Source: Acinetobacter colistiniresistens (lineage in GTDB: Bacteria > Pseudomonadota > Gammaproteobacteria > Pseudomonadales > Moraxellaceae). Taken from it: 64,000 bases of DNA. A program made the position numbers and the translations under genes. The DNA is taken from positions 2,604,001 to 2,668,000 of the forward strand of contig NZ_CP102099.1 in NCBI RefSeq assembly GCF_024582815.1, in the 5' to 3' direction. Of this stretch, positions 62,965 to 64,000 are shown in pieces. The notes under the pieces are model-generated. The model was not told where the DNA came from. It worked only from the letters and a program-made list of their open reading frames with translations, and made no database searches. How positions within the stretch are numbered: the first letter of the stretch is position 1; every line of letters starts with the position of its first letter.

Positions 62965-64000
62965 TTAAATTTTTTGGGCAACCGAAACTGTAAAAATTCC
63001 AAATTCATCAATGTATTGATCCACTTTTTTAAAGCCGGCCTGTTCAACCAGTGCATCCATTTCGGCTTGTGAGCGTAACCGCATTACCCAAGCGTCACCT
63101 TGACGGTGTGAGGTTAAAGCACGCGCAATAAATTCTTGTTGTGGGTGCCAAATTTGTCCTGTGTAAATCAGGAAACCACCTTGTAACATAGCTTGATGGA
63201 TCCCTGAGAGTGATTGTCTTAATAAATCATTATCACTAAACAGCTCATAAAGCCCAGATACAATGACCAAATTTGGCTTTGGTTTAACTTTGGCCAATGA
63301 CGGCGTGTCAAAGGCATCACCGAGTTCAAATTGGGCGATATTGTCCAGTTTTCGTTCTTGGATCAATGCGCTACCTGAATCAACATTTAATTGACTATAA
63401 TCTCTTAATAAGACGGATTTCGGTGGTGTTGGTAGTTGGCTCACCGCATCTAAAATATAGCGACCATGACCCGCGGCGATATCTAGGATGCGAATGTCTT
63501 TGCGTTGCTTATTTAGAACTTGTGCATATTTCGCAAATAGCTGCTCGATATGCTGTTTACGCACACGGATGCCACGCCAACCAATTGCATTTAAATACTG
63601 TTGATCAATGATATTACCGAGAATGTTTTTGCTTTCACCTTGATTTCGATAGACAAAATCTAGCGTACTACCAGAGTCATAACCAGTATCTTCACCAATT
63701 CTAAGACCGCGGGAAAATTTGCTGCCGAGTTTTAAATTCCGTTTGGTTAAATTCCAGAACAGATTCTTGATTGAAGAAGCGGGAAGTGGACTACTCAATT
63801 GTTCAGCAGTTGCACAGCTTGAACCAATTTTATCGGCATTGAGTACATCTGGCGCCTGATAATCTTCAGCAAAGCTTTGTAAGATAAAACGACGAATTTT
63901 TTCGATTGCAATATGACGATCTTTTTCACCTAAAGTATCGTGATAAAAACCCTCTAGAACATGAAATTCTTTACGTGGATGAGGAAGTTTTTCGTAGAAT
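62965..64000 (-). CDS. Alpha/beta hydrolase / class I SAM methyltransferase fusion (YnbC type), 5' end outside window
   Basis: The visible C-terminal part has a methyltransferase motif (DIRILDIAAGHGRYILDAV, in the middle) and DALVEQAGFKKVDQY near the end. The frame is open through the right edge and reads upstream as KEFHVLEGFYHDTLGE and IAIEKIRRFI, the last stretch of an alpha/beta hydrolase of monoacylglycerol-lipase type. So the gene is the hydrolase-methyltransferase fusion seen in E. coli YnbC. The frame has no natural start in the window. It is 13 bp upstream of the PAP2/DSP gene. Its N-terminus, and any ynbA-like CDP-alcohol phosphatidyltransferase, would lie further right. Confidence 0.82.
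   Translation of the reverse strand, partial: FYEKLPHPRKEFHVLEGFYHDTLGEKDRHIAIEKIRRFILQSFAEDYQAPDVLNADKIGSSCATAEQLSSPLPASSIKNLFWNLTKRNLKLGSKFSRGLRIGEDTGYDSGSTLDFVYRNQGESKNILGNIIDQQYLNAIGWRGIRVRKQHIEQLFAKYAQVLNKQRKDIRILDIAAGHGRYILDAVSQLPTPPKSVLLRDYSQLNVDSGSALIQERKLDNIAQFELGDAFDTPSLAKVKPKPNLVIVSGLYELFSDNDLLRQSLSGIHQAMLQGGFLIYTGQIWHPQQEFIARALTSHRQGDAWVMRLRSQAEMDALVEQAGFKKVDQYIDEFGIFTVSVAQKI

Overview
This window is a chromosomal segment of a gamma-proteobacterium of the genus Acinetobacter. The evidence is an AT-rich base composition, a mannitol-1-phosphate dehydrogenase tail like the Acinetobacter fused enzyme, a BlsA-like BLUF protein, and many gene neighbourhoods of that genus. The species cannot be fixed from sequence reading alone. 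I saw no rRNA, tRNA, CRISPR array, intact transposon or prophage.

Layout. 1-6.3 kb: the end of mtlD, a 2H phosphoesterase, then the late cobalamin salvage genes cobU, cobT, cobC and cobS, with a histidine-acid-phosphatase lipoprotein between cobC and cobS. 6.3-16 kb: metal handling. A DUF2946 protein, a TonB receptor and a PepSY protein form one operon. Next come aroG, a TSUP permease, two small Cys/His-rich secreted proteins, and a Fur-box-preceded DUF3649-PepSY-DUF3325 operon. 16-19.5 kb: lpxB, DUF2797, DUF6231 and DUF937 proteins. 19.5-25.7 kb: a guanidinobutyrase operon with two transporters and a divergent LysR regulator, then a porin. 25.9-32.9 kb: an accessory-looking, AT-rich part. 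It holds a HIT protein, a YARHG protein, a broken small gene, a candidate orphan small RNA, a lipoprotein, a guanidine-II riboswitch with its Gdx exporter, a BLUF photoreceptor, a LysE exporter, a TSUP permease and an isochorismatase-like hydrolase that seems to start at ATT.

33-47 kb is mostly core: a hydroxyisobutyrate-dehydrogenase-like enzyme with a PhaC-like hydrolase, metZ, ybaB, a REP-like element, recR, rnd, a methyltransferase, ycgL, a MoxR/VWA pair, trpB, prmB, aroC and a diguanylate cyclase. 47.5-59.6 kb: a TenA-like protein, a four-gene RND efflux operon of MdtABC/MuxABC-OpmB type, an NQO-type reductase and a divergent AraC regulator. 59.6-64 kb: a tightly packed lipid operon on the minus strand that matches E. 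coli ynbB, ynbC and ynbD, with an added PlsC and a small membrane protein. It runs off the right end of the window.

The strongest items for follow-up are the ynb-like lipid operon, the guanidine-II riboswitch-gdx unit with a clear promoter, the candidate small RNA at about 27774-27858, and the ATT start at 32296. Two candidates near 27.3 kb and 31.3 kb look like gene remnants.
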